From Anaerolineaceae bacterium (GTDB lineage: Bacteria; Chloroflexota; Anaerolineae; Anaerolineales; Anaerolineaceae), in NCBI GenBank assembly GCA_016841365.1, contig JAENZI010000001.1, positions 186,001 through 250,000 on the forward strand: a stretch of 64,000 nt of DNA, given 5' to 3'. Of this stretch, positions 26,911 through 37,019 are shown in pieces. Position numbers and translations under genes: made by a program. Numbering within the stretch: position 1 is the stretch's first letter; every line of letters begins with the position of its first letter. Below the pieces are notes generated by a model, which was given only the letters and a program-made list of their open reading frames with translations, did not search any database and had not been told where the DNA came from.

Positions 26911-28383
26911 ATGTCTATGTTGAAACAATTCCAAAAGTTAATCAAAAACCTATGGTTCATTGTGGGGGTAATCACGCTTTTAGGCGCGTTTCTCAGGCTT
27001 TATCACCTGGGTTTTAAGCCACTGTGGTTTGACGAAGCGGTGATGTATTGGATCTCTAACAGGTCCGGCATATGGAATGTCATTGAACAAAACAACACAT
27101 CCAATGGCGCACCGCCTGTGTTCGTGATCCTATTGAGTTATGTCATAAAAATCAATGCATCAGAAGAAGCGTTAAGATTAATACCCAGCTTGGCTGGTAT
27201 TGCTGCAATCCCCGCTGCATTTCTGCTTAGCAAAGAATTTATGGGGAATTTGCCTGCGTGTTTAACGACGTTGCTGGTCGCCATCGCACCAACCCAGGTC
27301 AGCTATTCTCAAGAGGTGCGCGAATATTCAATGGCATTTCTGCTTGCGATTTTGATTTTGCTCTTTTTCTATCGATATTTAAACACTGAACGCTTAAGAA
27401 ACCTAATTTTGATGACCATTTCCGTGTTTGCGGGATTGTTTGTGCAGTATGGCCTGGCATTATTGATCTTATCGCTGAATTTTGTTTTTCTCTTTTGGTT
27501 ATTATTCCTCTCCAAAAAAGATCAGAAATGGAAAAATGTTCTGCAATGGAGTGTTTCGCAATTCATCATTGTTATGGGTGTAATTTTGGTTTATTTTCTG
27601 TCACTGAAGCATCAATTTGTCCCGAGCTATGGCGCTTCAGGGACATCGGTTCAGTTTAGGGATGCTTATTGGCAGGGCGGCATTAATTCCTTTTTTGATT
27701 TAGTGGTTGGTAACACTTTCGAGATCATTGATTTTGCTTTCCCGGGAGGGTTCTTTTTGTTTTTGCTGATTGTTGGGGTTGTCGGTTTGCTCATAGAAAG
27801 AAAAAACGATTTGACAACCTTGCTTTTTGTCTCACCTTTTGCTATCGCACTTGTGTTGGGTTTGGCGCGATTGTATCCGTATCATGGCAATCGGCATATG
27901 ATCTTTCTTACCCCAATGATCTATGTTGTTGCTGGTTTAGGTATTCGCCAATTATTTATAAATCTAAATCAGAAGTGGATTTTCTCCGTATTGATGATCT
28001 TCCCAATTGCAAGCGGGTTGGTTAGCACACAAAAATTTCTATCAGACCCAGGGAAGGAAAATATTCGTCCTCTGGTTGCAGCGTTAGCGGAAAACATTCA
28101 GGAAGGGGATAAGATTTATGTTTATTATGCTGCGCAGTATGCCTTTGATTATTATTACAAAGGTGACCCCGCCCCTATCATTTATGGATCGGAACACCGC
28201 GGTGAAACGGATGCGTACTTCTTAGAAATTGATCAAATGATACCAAACGATCAACCTGTATGGCTGTTTTTTTCTCACTGCTATGGCACAGAGTGCGAAG
28301 ATATTATTGGATATTTTGATGAGCACAGGGACATAGAGATCCTTTTGGAGGACAATTACGTCCGCCTGGTGTATGTTGAATAA
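26911..28383 (+). CDS. Polytopic membrane glycosyltransferase (GT39/ArnT-like)
   Basis: A protein of about 490 residues with 10-12 hydrophobic segments. After the first span comes LWFDEAVMYW (39-48), the acidic pair that serves as catalytic base in PMT/ArnT-type GT-C enzymes, which use polyprenyl-phosphate sugars outside the membrane. A soluble C-terminal region follows. It may add a side-branch sugar on the outer face. Starts at 26905, 26911 or 26917 are all possible, with no strong ribosome-binding site. Confidence 0.78.
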   Translation: MSMLKQFQKLIKNLWFIVGVITLLGAFLRLYHLGFKPLWFDEAVMYWISNRSGIWNVIEQNNTSNGAPPVFVILLSYVIKINASEEALRLIPSLAGIAAIPAAFLLSKEFMGNLPACLTTLLVAIAPTQVSYSQEVREYSMAFLLAILILLFFYRYLNTERLRNLILMTISVFAGLFVQYGLALLILSLNFVFLFWLLFLSKKDQKWKNVLQWSVSQFIIVMGVILVYFLSLKHQFVPSYGASGTSVQFRDAYWQGGINSFFDLVVGNTFEIIDFAFPGGFFLFLLIVGVVGLLIERKNDLTTLLFVSPFAIALVLGLARLYPYHGNRHMIFLTPMIYVVAGLGIRQLFINLNQKWIFSVLMIFPIASGLVSTQKFLSDPGKENIRPLVAALAENIQEGDKIYVYYAAQYAFDYYYKGDPAPIIYGSEHRGETDAYFLEIDQMIPNDQPVWLFFSHCYGTECEDIIGYFDEHRDIEILLEDNYVRLVYVE

Positions 28384-28446
28384 ATTATGTCTTTGACGCC
28401 TGCAAGTTTTTGAGGTTTGAAAAATTCCCGAGAATTTAGAATTGAA

Positions 28447-29475
28447 ATGGTTGAACTAAAGCCTGAATGTACAATCAGCGTGATCATTCCCGTTTACAAC
28501 GCGGCGAAATTCGTGCGCGAGGCAGTGGAATCTGCCCTTGCGCAGCCTGAAACGGCAGAAATCATCCTGGTGGAGGATGGGTCACCGGATGACAGCCTGA
28601 GTGTGTGCTGGGGGCTGGCTGAAAAGAATGAAAAAGTGCACCTGTATCAACACCCGGGCGGGGTGAACCGCGGGGCGGGGCCATCACGCAATTTGGGGAT
28701 TTTGAAATCTGGTGCGCCTTTAATCGCTTTTTTGGATGCGGATGATTTTTTCCTGCCCGAGCGGTTTGCGGTTGCCATGCAGCGCTTTGAAGCGCATCCG
28801 GATTGCGACGGTGTCTATGATGCTGTGGGCAGGCATTTTGAGGATGAAGAAGGTGAAGCACGCTGGAAGGCTTCCAACATGGCTCAAATTGAAATGACGA
28901 CTCTTACCAAATCTGTGGCGCCAGAAGATCTGTTTGAAGTGTTGATCAAGGGTTTTTCGGGGCACATTCACTTGAATGGGTTGGTGATCCGCAAGCAGAT
29001 TCTGAAAAAGTCGGGTGTGATGAATGATGCCATTGCGGACACGCTGCATGAGGATAGTGATTTTATTCTGCGGTTGGCGGCATCAGGCAGGTTGTATGCG
29101 GGAAGTTTAGACCAACCCGTGGCAATGCGCCGGGTGCACGCTGAGAACCGCGTCTCTGCACCCAGGCCCGCAAACAGCATTTACCGTGACCGCTTGCGGC
29201 TGTGGATGGCAACTTACCGCTGGTGCCGGGTGCATGGCTCAAGAGCGCATCGCCGGTTAGCTTTCCAGCGTGTGCTGACAGGGGTTATCCACCAGAAGCC
29301 GGACTCATTTGGATTTATGGCACGGTTGCCAAGGTCAACCCGGAAGGCTTTCAAGCTGTTGTCGCTGCCTATCTCGCATGTCGACGTTGTTTTGGAGCCT
29401 CTATTTTGGCGCGATTTGGGCAGCGCGGTATGGGGCATCATTCGGAACGATGTGTTTAAGAGAGGGGTGGAATGA
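28447..29475 (+). CDS. Family 2 glycosyltransferase, tandem paralog 1
   Basis: A 342-residue GT-A enzyme with SVIIPVYNAAKFVREAVESAL, the donor motif EDGSPDDS and the DxD-like FLDADDFF. It is clearly paralogous to the next gene across its length, sharing VESALAQPET, GAGPSRNLG and ALCMR-type positions (for example R-V-H-A-x-N-R). The 4-bp ATGA overlap with the next gene couples them. A TTG at 28417 could extend it by 10 residues, but its site is too close to a GAGG to be favoured. Confidence 0.85.
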   Translation: MVELKPECTISVIIPVYNAAKFVREAVESALAQPETAEIILVEDGSPDDSLSVCWGLAEKNEKVHLYQHPGGVNRGAGPSRNLGILKSGAPLIAFLDADDFFLPERFAVAMQRFEAHPDCDGVYDAVGRHFEDEEGEARWKASNMAQIEMTTLTKSVAPEDLFEVLIKGFSGHIHLNGLVIRKQILKKSGVMNDAIADTLHEDSDFILRLAASGRLYAGSLDQPVAMRRVHAENRVSAPRPANSIYRDRLRLWMATYRWCRVHGSRAHRRLAFQRVLTGVIHQKPDSFGFMARLPRSTRKAFKLLSLPISHVDVVLEPLFWRDLGSAVWGIIRNDVFKRGVE

Positions 29476-30434
29476 CCGCTTTCAGCGTGATCATCCCGGT
29501 ATATAACGCGGCGGCGTACGTCACCCAGGCCGTGGAATCCGCATTGGCACAGCCTGAAACGGGGGAGGTGCTGCTGATCGAGGACGGTTCGCTCGATGAC
29601 AGTCTTGCGGTGTGCCAGGCGCTGGCGGAGAAACATCCACAGGTCAAGCTTCTGCGCCATCCCAACGGTGAAAACAAGGGGGCGGGTGCCAGCCGCAACC
29701 TGGGGATGGAGCAGGCTGGCTGCGACTGGATGGCTTTTTTGGATGCAGATGATTACTACCTGCCCGGGCGTTTTACGAAAGCATCGGAAATTTTTATGGC
29801 TGACCAAGGTTGTGCGGGTGTTTATGAGGCCATCGGGAGGCAGGTGGAGGATGGGGAAGGGCTGCACCGCTGGGATGCCGCCGGGAAGTCCGACCAGGCG
29901 CTGCATACTATGTCAAAGGAAGTCCCGCCGGAGGATCTGCCAGATGCGCTGATCTCTAATCAGTACGGCAGTTTTCATCTGGATGGGCTCACCATCAGGC
30001 GCTCGTTGTTAGCAGAATGTGGTTTGATGAATCAACGCCTGCGGTTGCACCAGGACACGGATTTTATCATCCGTTGTGCCCTGTCGGGCAAGCTGCTCCC
30101 GGGCAGGCTGGATGTGTCGGTGGCGGTGTGGCGGGTGCATGCGGCCAATCGGATTTCTGCCCCGCGATCCGCTGTGAAGCAACTCGATGACCGTATGGCG
30201 ATGTGGGAGTCACTATACGGCTGGTGCAAACGGAAGGGCTTAAGCCACTATCGCAAGGTCATCATGCACCATATGGTGATCAATGTGATCAGCGAGAAGC
30301 GCTTCACGGTAGCGCATTTCCCCCGAAAGATTTTGAGGTTATGGGGCGTGTTTAAATGGCTATTACATCGCCCGGGAATGGTGATCGATCGAGTCTTTTG
30401 GAGAACATTCCTCAGGATTGTGAAGGGTGCGTGA
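29472..30434 (+). CDS. Family 2 glycosyltransferase, tandem paralog 2
   Basis: A 320-residue GT-A enzyme with FSVIIPVYNAAAYVTQAVES, LIEDGSLDDS, NKGAGASRNLG and FLDADDYYLPGRF. It is the duplicate of the upstream gene, with enough divergence to suggest a changed donor or acceptor. The late R-V-H-A-A-N-R-I-S-A-P-R motif is shared with its partner. It is probably cytoplasmic and membrane-associated through its acceptor lipid. It is GC-richer than the AT-rich part of the locus. Confidence 0.85.
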   Translation: MTAFSVIIPVYNAAAYVTQAVESALAQPETGEVLLIEDGSLDDSLAVCQALAEKHPQVKLLRHPNGENKGAGASRNLGMEQAGCDWMAFLDADDYYLPGRFTKASEIFMADQGCAGVYEAIGRQVEDGEGLHRWDAAGKSDQALHTMSKEVPPEDLPDALISNQYGSFHLDGLTIRRSLLAECGLMNQRLRLHQDTDFIIRCALSGKLLPGRLDVSVAVWRVHAANRISAPRSAVKQLDDRMAMWESLYGWCKRKGLSHYRKVIMHHMVINVISEKRFTVAHFPRKILRLWGVFKWLLHRPGMVIDRVFWRTFLRIVKGA

Positions 30435-30491
30435 CTGGATGAGATGGACGGTTTTACTTCATCTTAGTCGGGTTCAAGGGAGGGGCAACGC

Positions 30492-31328
30492 TTGAAATTG
30501 CTGGTGGGTACACTTTATTGCGGTGAAAATGAATATGAAGAATGTGTGAACGCAATCCGTGCGCAGACCTTTCAGAATTTTGACCATATCACCTTCGAGA
30601 ACCTGCCGGAGCTTGAGGCGCATTATTCGCTTTACGGGCATTTTTTGGAGCATGCAGATCAGTATGATCTATTGATCAAGATCGATGCGGATGTTGTGCT
30701 GAATTCAGAAGATTTGTTCGAAGGGATTTTCAAGAAGTTTACCGACAACCCCTGGTTAGAGGTGATGAACATCGGCGTGGATGATTTCTTCACCGGTGAG
30801 ATGATCGCAGCCGGTATCCAGGTTTATCGGAATACGGTGCGCTGGGATTTTTCGAAGGACACCGTCTTCCCGGATGTGCCGATCATGGACCCCGAACGCT
30901 ATATGTATGATAAAACGGATTTAGCGCCGGCGGCGGTGCACTGCAAAAACCCTTCGCCTTACCAGGCATTTCATTACGGTGTGCATCGCGGGCTGAAATC
31001 CATTCAGAGAAAGCACAGCACGTCGCATTGGTCGTTGTTGAACAAGGTCTGGCAGAACTTTTTGAAGGTGGGTGACCGCCGCATCGGCCTGGCGGTATTG
31101 GGCGCCGAGCTGGTATATGCCGGGGAATTTGGCAGAGAGGATCAAAACTATACCCAGTCGAAGATGAAGGAAGTGCTCAGCCAGTATGAGGGGATGGATG
31201 CCCAGGCGCTCGAAAGAGAAATTCGAAGACTGCGGGCGTTGCATTGGGGGTTTTTGCCGGACGATTGGCGAAGGCGAACTATTCGGTTGATCCGCGGCCG
31301 GCTTGAGGGGCGCTGGGATGAAGCATAA
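30492..31328 (+). CDS. GT-A-like glycosyltransferase (TTG start)
   Basis: A 278-residue protein beginning KLLVGTLYCGENEYEECV with a later LIKIDADVVLNSEDLF, whose DAD fits a metal-binding DxD. The remainder does not match a named family I can place. The TTG start is supported by AAGGGAGG eight bases upstream and by the N-terminal strand it yields. It sits between two glycosyltransferase genes in the same direction, so a transferase role is likely but not proven. Confidence 0.65.
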   Translation: MKLLVGTLYCGENEYEECVNAIRAQTFQNFDHITFENLPELEAHYSLYGHFLEHADQYDLLIKIDADVVLNSEDLFEGIFKKFTDNPWLEVMNIGVDDFFTGEMIAAGIQVYRNTVRWDFSKDTVFPDVPIMDPERYMYDKTDLAPAAVHCKNPSPYQAFHYGVHRGLKSIQRKHSTSHWSLLNKVWQNFLKVGDRRIGLAVLGAELVYAGEFGREDQNYTQSKMKEVLSQYEGMDAQALEREIRRLRALHWGFLPDDWRRRTIRLIRGRLEGRWDEA

Positions 31329-31350
31329 GTAAGGCAAAGATAATTATTCA

Positions 31351-32655
31351 ATGAAAATTTTAGTGATTACCGGGCTTTACCCGCCGTACCATCTCGGTGG
31401 GTATGAAATCCGCAACAAGAATATCATCGACTCCCTTGCTCGCAGGGGACATGAGATCATGGTGCTCAGTTCTATAACCTCGCGCAAGGGAACACTTGCG
31501 GATGATGACCCGGGATATGTCGTTGTCCGAAAACTGCACAGCCGGTCGAAGTCACCAACGTGGATCGACCGCATGACCGAGCATCGTCTGACACGCCCGT
31601 TAGGCTTGGGGTTGGTTTTCTTGCGAGAAGTTTGCGCCGATTTACGGGATTTGCGCCTGATCGAGCGGACGATAAAGACATTTGCAGCGGATGTGATTTA
31701 CCTCGGGCATATTTTGCCTTTAACACGGACGCTGCTGCCCTTTTTAGCTGATTTTGATACCCCAATCGTGTTTGATGAGGGCGGAATCGGGTCAAGCTTA
31801 ACTCGCGAGAAAAAGGGGTTGTGGTATCGCTTTGCAGAGGATGATTGGATTGAGTCAGCGTTCATCAAGGCACTTAAGAATATCACCGTTTACCTGATGG
31901 GTATCTTCAGCAAAGGACGTTTGAAAGCAGCCTGGGCTTGGCCTAAAAAGGTGCACATTTTTTACAATAGTGCATTGAATCAGCGTATTGCCCGCGAGAA
32001 AGGTGTGCCCTTTGTCGATGAGGGTGTGATCCATTCCGGGATTGATCTGGATAAGTTCAATTATTCACCCAAAACACCTTTTGGCAGTCCGTTGACGATC
32101 ATCTTACCTGGCAGGATCACACCGCCGAAAGGGCAATTGGATGCGGTCAGGCTGACGGGCGAATTGGTTAAGGCTGGTGTTGAGACAAAATTATTACTGG
32201 TGGGTGAGAAGTGGGATTCGACCTACATGGCGCAGATTGAACGGACAATTTCTGGGGACAACCTTGGTGAGAAGGTGGTATTCTTACCGATGATTGAGCA
32301 TGATCAGCTACCGGACTACTATCACCAGGCAGATGTGTGCTTTTTCCCGAGTTATCATCACACAGGGTTCTCGCGCATACCTGTCGAAGCGATGGCATGC
32401 GGTTGTGTGGTTTTGTCTTATGGCAATGAAGGGTCGGACGAGATCATTGAGGACGGGGTGACCGGGTTGTTGGTCTTAGAAGGCGATATTGAGGCTGCAG
32501 CGGCACTGATCGAGGGTTTGATTGCCCGGCCTGAGCGGGTGAATCAGATTCGGGTTGAGGCCAGGCGCAAAGTCGAGGAAGATTTATCGATGGCGCATTA
32601 TGTGGATAAAATCGAGTATGTACTTAACCGGGCGGTGAGCGATATCCATGATTGA
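31351..32655 (+). CDS. Family 4 glycosyltransferase
   Basis: A 434-residue GT-B enzyme. The N-terminal ITGLYPPYHLGGYEIRNKNI is the typical acceptor-domain start, and the C-terminal domain has IILPGRITPPKGQ and FFPSYHHTGFSRIPVEAMACG. The last segment holds the glutamate that contacts the donor. It overlaps the next gene by 8 bp (ATGATTGA). Donor sugar is unknown. Confidence 0.88.
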   Translation: MKILVITGLYPPYHLGGYEIRNKNIIDSLARRGHEIMVLSSITSRKGTLADDDPGYVVVRKLHSRSKSPTWIDRMTEHRLTRPLGLGLVFLREVCADLRDLRLIERTIKTFAADVIYLGHILPLTRTLLPFLADFDTPIVFDEGGIGSSLTREKKGLWYRFAEDDWIESAFIKALKNITVYLMGIFSKGRLKAAWAWPKKVHIFYNSALNQRIAREKGVPFVDEGVIHSGIDLDKFNYSPKTPFGSPLTIILPGRITPPKGQLDAVRLTGELVKAGVETKLLLVGEKWDSTYMAQIERTISGDNLGEKVVFLPMIEHDQLPDYYHQADVCFFPSYHHTGFSRIPVEAMACGCVVLSYGNEGSDEIIEDGVTGLLVLEGDIEAAAALIEGLIARPERVNQIRVEARRKVEEDLSMAHYVDKIEYVLNRAVSDIHD

Positions 32656-33775
32656 AATCCGGCGTGCGACTTTGGCGGATAAATCTGCCATATTTGATTT
32701 CCTTGCTGCTGCTTACGGCGACAAGGCTCAGTATAAATTCCCTGAGCGCTGGGAGTGGCAGTTTGAGCATAACCCGTTCAAGCCCGATGAGGGGCTGCCG
32801 GTGTGGGTTGCAGTGAATGAAGCAGGGGAAATCGTTGGACAGATTGCGTCCATGGCAGAACCGCTGAAACATGGTACGGGTCACCATCCCCGATTGTTTT
32901 GGGCAGTGGATCTGATCGTTCTCCCATCCTATCGGAATCAGAAAATCGGCTTTCAGTTGACCAAGGCTCTTTATGAGGATAGTGACAACTTGATGGCTGT
33001 GCCTATGTCAGAGGCGTTTCGATATTATATGAAGGATCTGGGCTGTGACCTTGTGAACACTGTAGAAGTTTATTCGAAAGCGGTTCATTTTGGGCAGGAG
33101 GATATCTCAAAGTCTATTCAGAGTCGATTGCGAAGAAACCGTGTGGGAAATGTTGTGGGGGATTTGGTGCGAATTTTACAGTTTGATCGATTAGCCATAA
33201 AAGTGTTAAACGCCTGGATCGATCTTCGGGATAAGCAGATCAATCGGTATATTGATCCCTTGATCAAGTTTGAGAAGATTGATTCTTTCGATCAACGAGC
33301 GGACGAGATCTGGGAATCTGTTTCACCTCATTTCGAAGTACTTGTCAGGCGAGATAGGCAATTCCTGAACTGGAAATTTGTAGACCAGCCGCACATGTCT
33401 TATCAGAAGTTCTTTGCCATGCGAGATGGAAAGCCGATAGGATACATTGTGCTACGCATTGTCGCCCCTCCAGAGAGCAATTCAGGCATTATTGCCGACA
33501 TGTTTATTTCTCCAGACGATAATAAAGGCATACGCTCGATGTTAGCTTTTGTTTTATTGTATTTTAAGCAGCATCAGGTCAGATATATCCATGCGGCCAG
33601 TTCGGAGGATGCCTATCAAAAAGGTTTCATTTCGTTAGGGTTCAAGAAGGTAAAAGAGCTTGTGCCGTTGTATCATGATGGGAAAAACCTGATGAGTGAG
33701 GATCCGCCAGAGATGCAAACCGGATGGTTTCTTGGCCGCAGCGATCATGACTGGGATCAATACCCGTATGGATAA
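32648..33775 (+). CDS. Large GNAT-fold acyltransferase
   Basis: A 375-residue protein whose N-terminus (MIEIRRATLADKSAIFDFL) and the AVDLIVLPSYRNQKIGFQLTKAL segment (about 88-107) follow the GNAT acetyl-CoA fold. A second domain with GKPIGYIVLRI around residue 260 looks like another GNAT-like half, so it may be a double-domain enzyme. It overlaps both neighbours by 8 bp, placing it firmly in the operon. Probable role: acylation of an amino-sugar. Substrate is unknown. Confidence 0.7.
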   Translation: MIEIRRATLADKSAIFDFLAAAYGDKAQYKFPERWEWQFEHNPFKPDEGLPVWVAVNEAGEIVGQIASMAEPLKHGTGHHPRLFWAVDLIVLPSYRNQKIGFQLTKALYEDSDNLMAVPMSEAFRYYMKDLGCDLVNTVEVYSKAVHFGQEDISKSIQSRLRRNRVGNVVGDLVRILQFDRLAIKVLNAWIDLRDKQINRYIDPLIKFEKIDSFDQRADEIWESVSPHFEVLVRRDRQFLNWKFVDQPHMSYQKFFAMRDGKPIGYIVLRIVAPPESNSGIIADMFISPDDNKGIRSMLAFVLLYFKQHQVRYIHAASSEDAYQKGFISLGFKKVKELVPLYHDGKNLMSEDPPEMQTGWFLGRSDHDWDQYPYG

Positions 33776-34817
33776 GCACAGTATCCGGCAATCAATGAGA
33801 AAATTGGCTGTACAAGTGCCGCCAAAATTCTATATGAGACTAATTGGTAGCGATTTAGTGGGAGTCTACTATCATGTTGTTTCGGAAGTTCCGATCCCGC
33901 ATGTTAATCATCTCTATGACTACAAATCCCCTGCGCTTTTTGAGCAGGATTTGATTTATTTACAACAGCATTTTAACCTGATCGGTTATGATGCGTTGTC
34001 TGAGGGGCTTTCGAATGGGACTGGTTTGATGCGAAAGTCTGTGATATTGACGTTTGATGATGGCTTTTCAGAATGTTTTTCTGTTGTCAGGCCGCTCTTG
34101 TTGGAACATAAAGTTCCTTGTACGTTCTTTGTCACGACAGATTATGTGGATAATCGAGGGATGTCTCCGGATCTGATCCTGTCATTGTGCATCGATTCGG
34201 TCCTTGGTTTGGAGAATGACCGACAGCGTGTGATTATCAACCAAATCAATGCCGATTATGGAACAAGGCTATCGTCACAGATGGCGTTGGCGGATTGGAT
34301 CAAATCATTGATAGGGAATCCTAAGGCGGCGGTTTCCAACCTATGCAATCATCTTGGCGTGGATGTCGAGCGATATCTACATGAGAGCAGACCTTATCTA
34401 ACTTCGGAAGAAATTGTGCAGTTGAGCAAAGATGGGTTTACTATTGGTGCACATGCCCGCAGTCACCGACGATTGAATAATCTTTCCGATGATGAAATTG
34501 AAGCGGAAATAATGGAATCGTGCCGGGCGATAGGCGCTTTGACGGGAAAAGAAGATATTCCATTTGCATTTCCTTATAATGGTGATGGCGTTTCGAGAGT
34601 GCTTTTAGAAAATATTCGAGCGCGCCATGCGCATGTTGGATTGTTATTTAATTCGAGAGGTTTTGAAGAGGACCAAAATTTTATGGTCAACCGCTTGTGC
34701 GGTGATTCGCCAGAAGGCGCCACTCCAGAAGAGTCAAACTTGCGGCAGAAAATCAACAGGTCTTTATTGGATGAGGTTTCAAGGAAGTTGCGTCATGCGC
34801 CTAAACTGCAGAAGTAA
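33768..34817 (+). CDS. Polysaccharide deacetylase (NodB fold), copy 1
   Basis: A 349-residue protein with the NodB catalytic strand VILTFDDGFSE (DD at 97-98) and the metal-binding HARSH motif in TIGAHARSHRRL. Such enzymes remove N-acetyl groups from glycan residues. No signal peptide is seen. The ATG at 33768 overlaps the previous stop (ATGGATAA) and is preferred over the longer frame starting at 33696. A second, divergent deacetylase lies at 39495. Confidence 0.85.
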   Translation: MDKHSIRQSMRKLAVQVPPKFYMRLIGSDLVGVYYHVVSEVPIPHVNHLYDYKSPALFEQDLIYLQQHFNLIGYDALSEGLSNGTGLMRKSVILTFDDGFSECFSVVRPLLLEHKVPCTFFVTTDYVDNRGMSPDLILSLCIDSVLGLENDRQRVIINQINADYGTRLSSQMALADWIKSLIGNPKAAVSNLCNHLGVDVERYLHESRPYLTSEEIVQLSKDGFTIGAHARSHRRLNNLSDDEIEAEIMESCRAIGALTGKEDIPFAFPYNGDGVSRVLLENIRARHAHVGLLFNSRGFEEDQNFMVNRLCGDSPEGATPEESNLRQKINRSLLDEVSRKLRHAPKLQK

Positions 34818-34832
34818 TGGTGGTAAAAGTTG

Positions 34833-35792
34833 ATGAACGAGTCTGTTCTTGTATCTGTTATTTTGCCAACTTTCAACCGGGGCGGGTATCTTGAGCACGC
34901 AGTGAGATCTGTCATAGACCAAACCTATCAAGATTTTGAACTGATCATTTGGGATGACGGTTCGACCGATCAAACTGAGGAGCTGGTCAGATCTTTTCGT
35001 GAAAAACGCATTCAATATTTTTGTGAACAGAATCAGGGTGTGGCATACGCTCGGAACCAGGCGATCAGTAAATCTCACGGGGAGCTGATTGCTTTCCTTG
35101 ACTCGGATGACGCGTGGCGCCCAGAGAAACTCTCAAAACAAGTGCGTGCGATGGAGTCGTTTCCACATGTTGATCTACTTTTTAGTGATTTTTTGAATTT
35201 TGATGTGGTAAAGGAAACGCAGAAGACTGGCTTTCAGCAGGAATTACACGGTATTGAGCATTTAACAATAAGCCAACTGGATGATGGACTGAGTCTTATT
35301 GAAGATGGGATGCTAGAGAGCCTGGCATTGGGCAATTTCATCGCGACAGATACGGTGATGATCAAGCGAGAGATTTTGGAAAGATTGGGGGGATTTGATG
35401 AACGCTTGAGGAATTCTGAGGATTTTGAACTGTGGTGGCGGCTGGGTCTTGCGGGTATAAAATTTGCTTTCCTCGGCGAGGTGTTACTCAATCGTTATAA
35501 GCCTGCAGGGACATTGAGCAGCGCCGGTGTGGAAAGTGGCCTGAATACATTGAAAGCGCTGGATTTATGCTGTCAGGCAACATTATCAACAGGACGTGAT
35601 GAGCTTGTGCCTTATTTAGAAAAACGATATCGGAACACCTGGCAGAATTTGATTGCCGGCTATGCCCGCGAGGGTGACAGAAGCGGTGTGAACCATGCCT
35701 TTAGACAATCCCTCAAGTACGGGCTGCGGCCTGGCAGCATCCGGTTGTGGCTGCAAGGGTGGTTGGCTGCCACGTTGCGTAAAGGTCAATGA
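34833..35792 (+). CDS. Family 2 glycosyltransferase
   Basis: A 319-residue GT-A enzyme with VSVILPTFNRGGYLEHAVRSV, the donor motif DDGSTDQT and the DxD FLDSDDAW. The region after it (GGFDERLRNSEDFELWWRL) holds the ED pair typical of the catalytic base. The ATG at 34833 is used rather than the TTG three bases upstream. It sits between a deacetylase and a family 4 enzyme. Confidence 0.88.
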   Translation: MNESVLVSVILPTFNRGGYLEHAVRSVIDQTYQDFELIIWDDGSTDQTEELVRSFREKRIQYFCEQNQGVAYARNQAISKSHGELIAFLDSDDAWRPEKLSKQVRAMESFPHVDLLFSDFLNFDVVKETQKTGFQQELHGIEHLTISQLDDGLSLIEDGMLESLALGNFIATDTVMIKREILERLGGFDERLRNSEDFELWWRLGLAGIKFAFLGEVLLNRYKPAGTLSSAGVESGLNTLKALDLCCQATLSTGRDELVPYLEKRYRNTWQNLIAGYAREGDRSGVNHAFRQSLKYGLRPGSIRLWLQGWLAATLRKGQ

Positions 35793-35795
35793 TTG

Positions 35796-37019
35796 ATGAT
35801 GTCGAATGGTAAGCCTTCTGCAGAAATTCGTGTCCTTCATATATTTGCGCCAAACTATCAATCGAGGTTTGGCGGGCCGACCATTCGTTGGCGTAGTGAT
35901 TTTGCTCAGTGGAAAAGCCCTCTCGTGACCCACTGGGTCCTTGATGTGTCGAGTGGGCGGGTGATTGACGCATTGTCTGCTTTTGATGGCACACCATCAG
36001 CTACCAATCTAATTTTAGGTAGGAAAGAGCGCTTTACCTGGGCATTTGGTTTGCTGCATGAATTACACAAACATAAATACGATTATGATATTATCCATTT
36101 CCATGTGCTGTGGTGGGGTAGCCTGCTTGCAGCCTGGTGGGCACGCCAAAATCACATCCCGACGATTTATGAATCCGTTTTGCAGGGCGCTGACACCCCA
36201 GAAAGTGTGCGTAAGGAGCGATTTGGGAAAGTCAAGCTGAATTTGTTAAGAAAATTTGATCGGATTTTAGCCGTTTCGGATGCCTTGAAAGACGCCTTTA
36301 TAAGTTGGGGCTTTGATGAGGACCGGGTTCACATGCTGATGAATTGTGTTGATGGCGAATTGTTTAAACCCGCACAATCTGAGGCGGAAATTCGCTCTTA
36401 CCGGCGTAAATTTGATTTGCCAGAAGATAAAATCATCATCCTGTTTGTCGGCAGCATCCAACATCGGAAAGGTGTCGATTTAGCCATTGATGCCTTCATT
36501 GACGTTCAAAACAACTATGAAGACACTTATTTGTTGCTCGTTGGGCCTTATAAAAAAGAAGAAAACCCTTCATATGATGAGGATTTTATCCGTAACATTC
36601 AACATACTTTGAATGTGTCAGGTGTTTTTGATAAAGTAAGATTTTTAGGAATGGTCGAAGGCCGTCAAGCGCTTGCAGAAATCTACCGACTGAGTGACAT
36701 TTTTGTATTCCCATCCCGGAGGGAGGGGTTGGGTAATGTTGTATTGGAAGCAATGGCAAGTGGTTTACCGGTGGTTTCCTCAGCGCTTCCGGTTCTAAAA
36801 AATGTGATTATGGATCAGGTCAATGGTTTAACCGCGCCCATTGATGACAGCAAAGGGATCAGCAAGGGAATATCCTACTTAATTAATTATCCCAGTGAAG
36901 CATATAAACTGGGTGATTGTGCGAGACAACACATCTTGAAAAATCACACCTTTTCTGCCTGGGAAGCGGATTTGACAGAAATATATCACAGCCTTATTGA
37001 TCAGGATGAAAACGACTAA
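35796..37019 (+). CDS. Family 4 glycosyltransferase
   Basis: A protein of about 407 residues. The N-terminal domain has RVLHIFAPNYQSRFGGPT and a DIIHFHVLWWG strand. The C-terminal domain has ILFVGSIQHRKGVDLAIDAF and FPSRREGLGNVVLEAMASG, the E-x7-E donor site of retaining GT-B enzymes. The next gene begins immediately at its stop. Two adjacent ATGs (35796 and 35799) and a TTG (35793) are possible starts. Confidence 0.88.
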   Translation: MMSNGKPSAEIRVLHIFAPNYQSRFGGPTIRWRSDFAQWKSPLVTHWVLDVSSGRVIDALSAFDGTPSATNLILGRKERFTWAFGLLHELHKHKYDYDIIHFHVLWWGSLLAAWWARQNHIPTIYESVLQGADTPESVRKERFGKVKLNLLRKFDRILAVSDALKDAFISWGFDEDRVHMLMNCVDGELFKPAQSEAEIRSYRRKFDLPEDKIIILFVGSIQHRKGVDLAIDAFIDVQNNYEDTYLLLVGPYKKEENPSYDEDFIRNIQHTLNVSGVFDKVRFLGMVEGRQALAEIYRLSDIFVFPSRREGLGNVVLEAMASGLPVVSSALPVLKNVIMDQVNGLTAPIDDSKGISKGISYLINYPSEAYKLGDCARQHILKNHTFSAWEADLTEIYHSLIDQDEND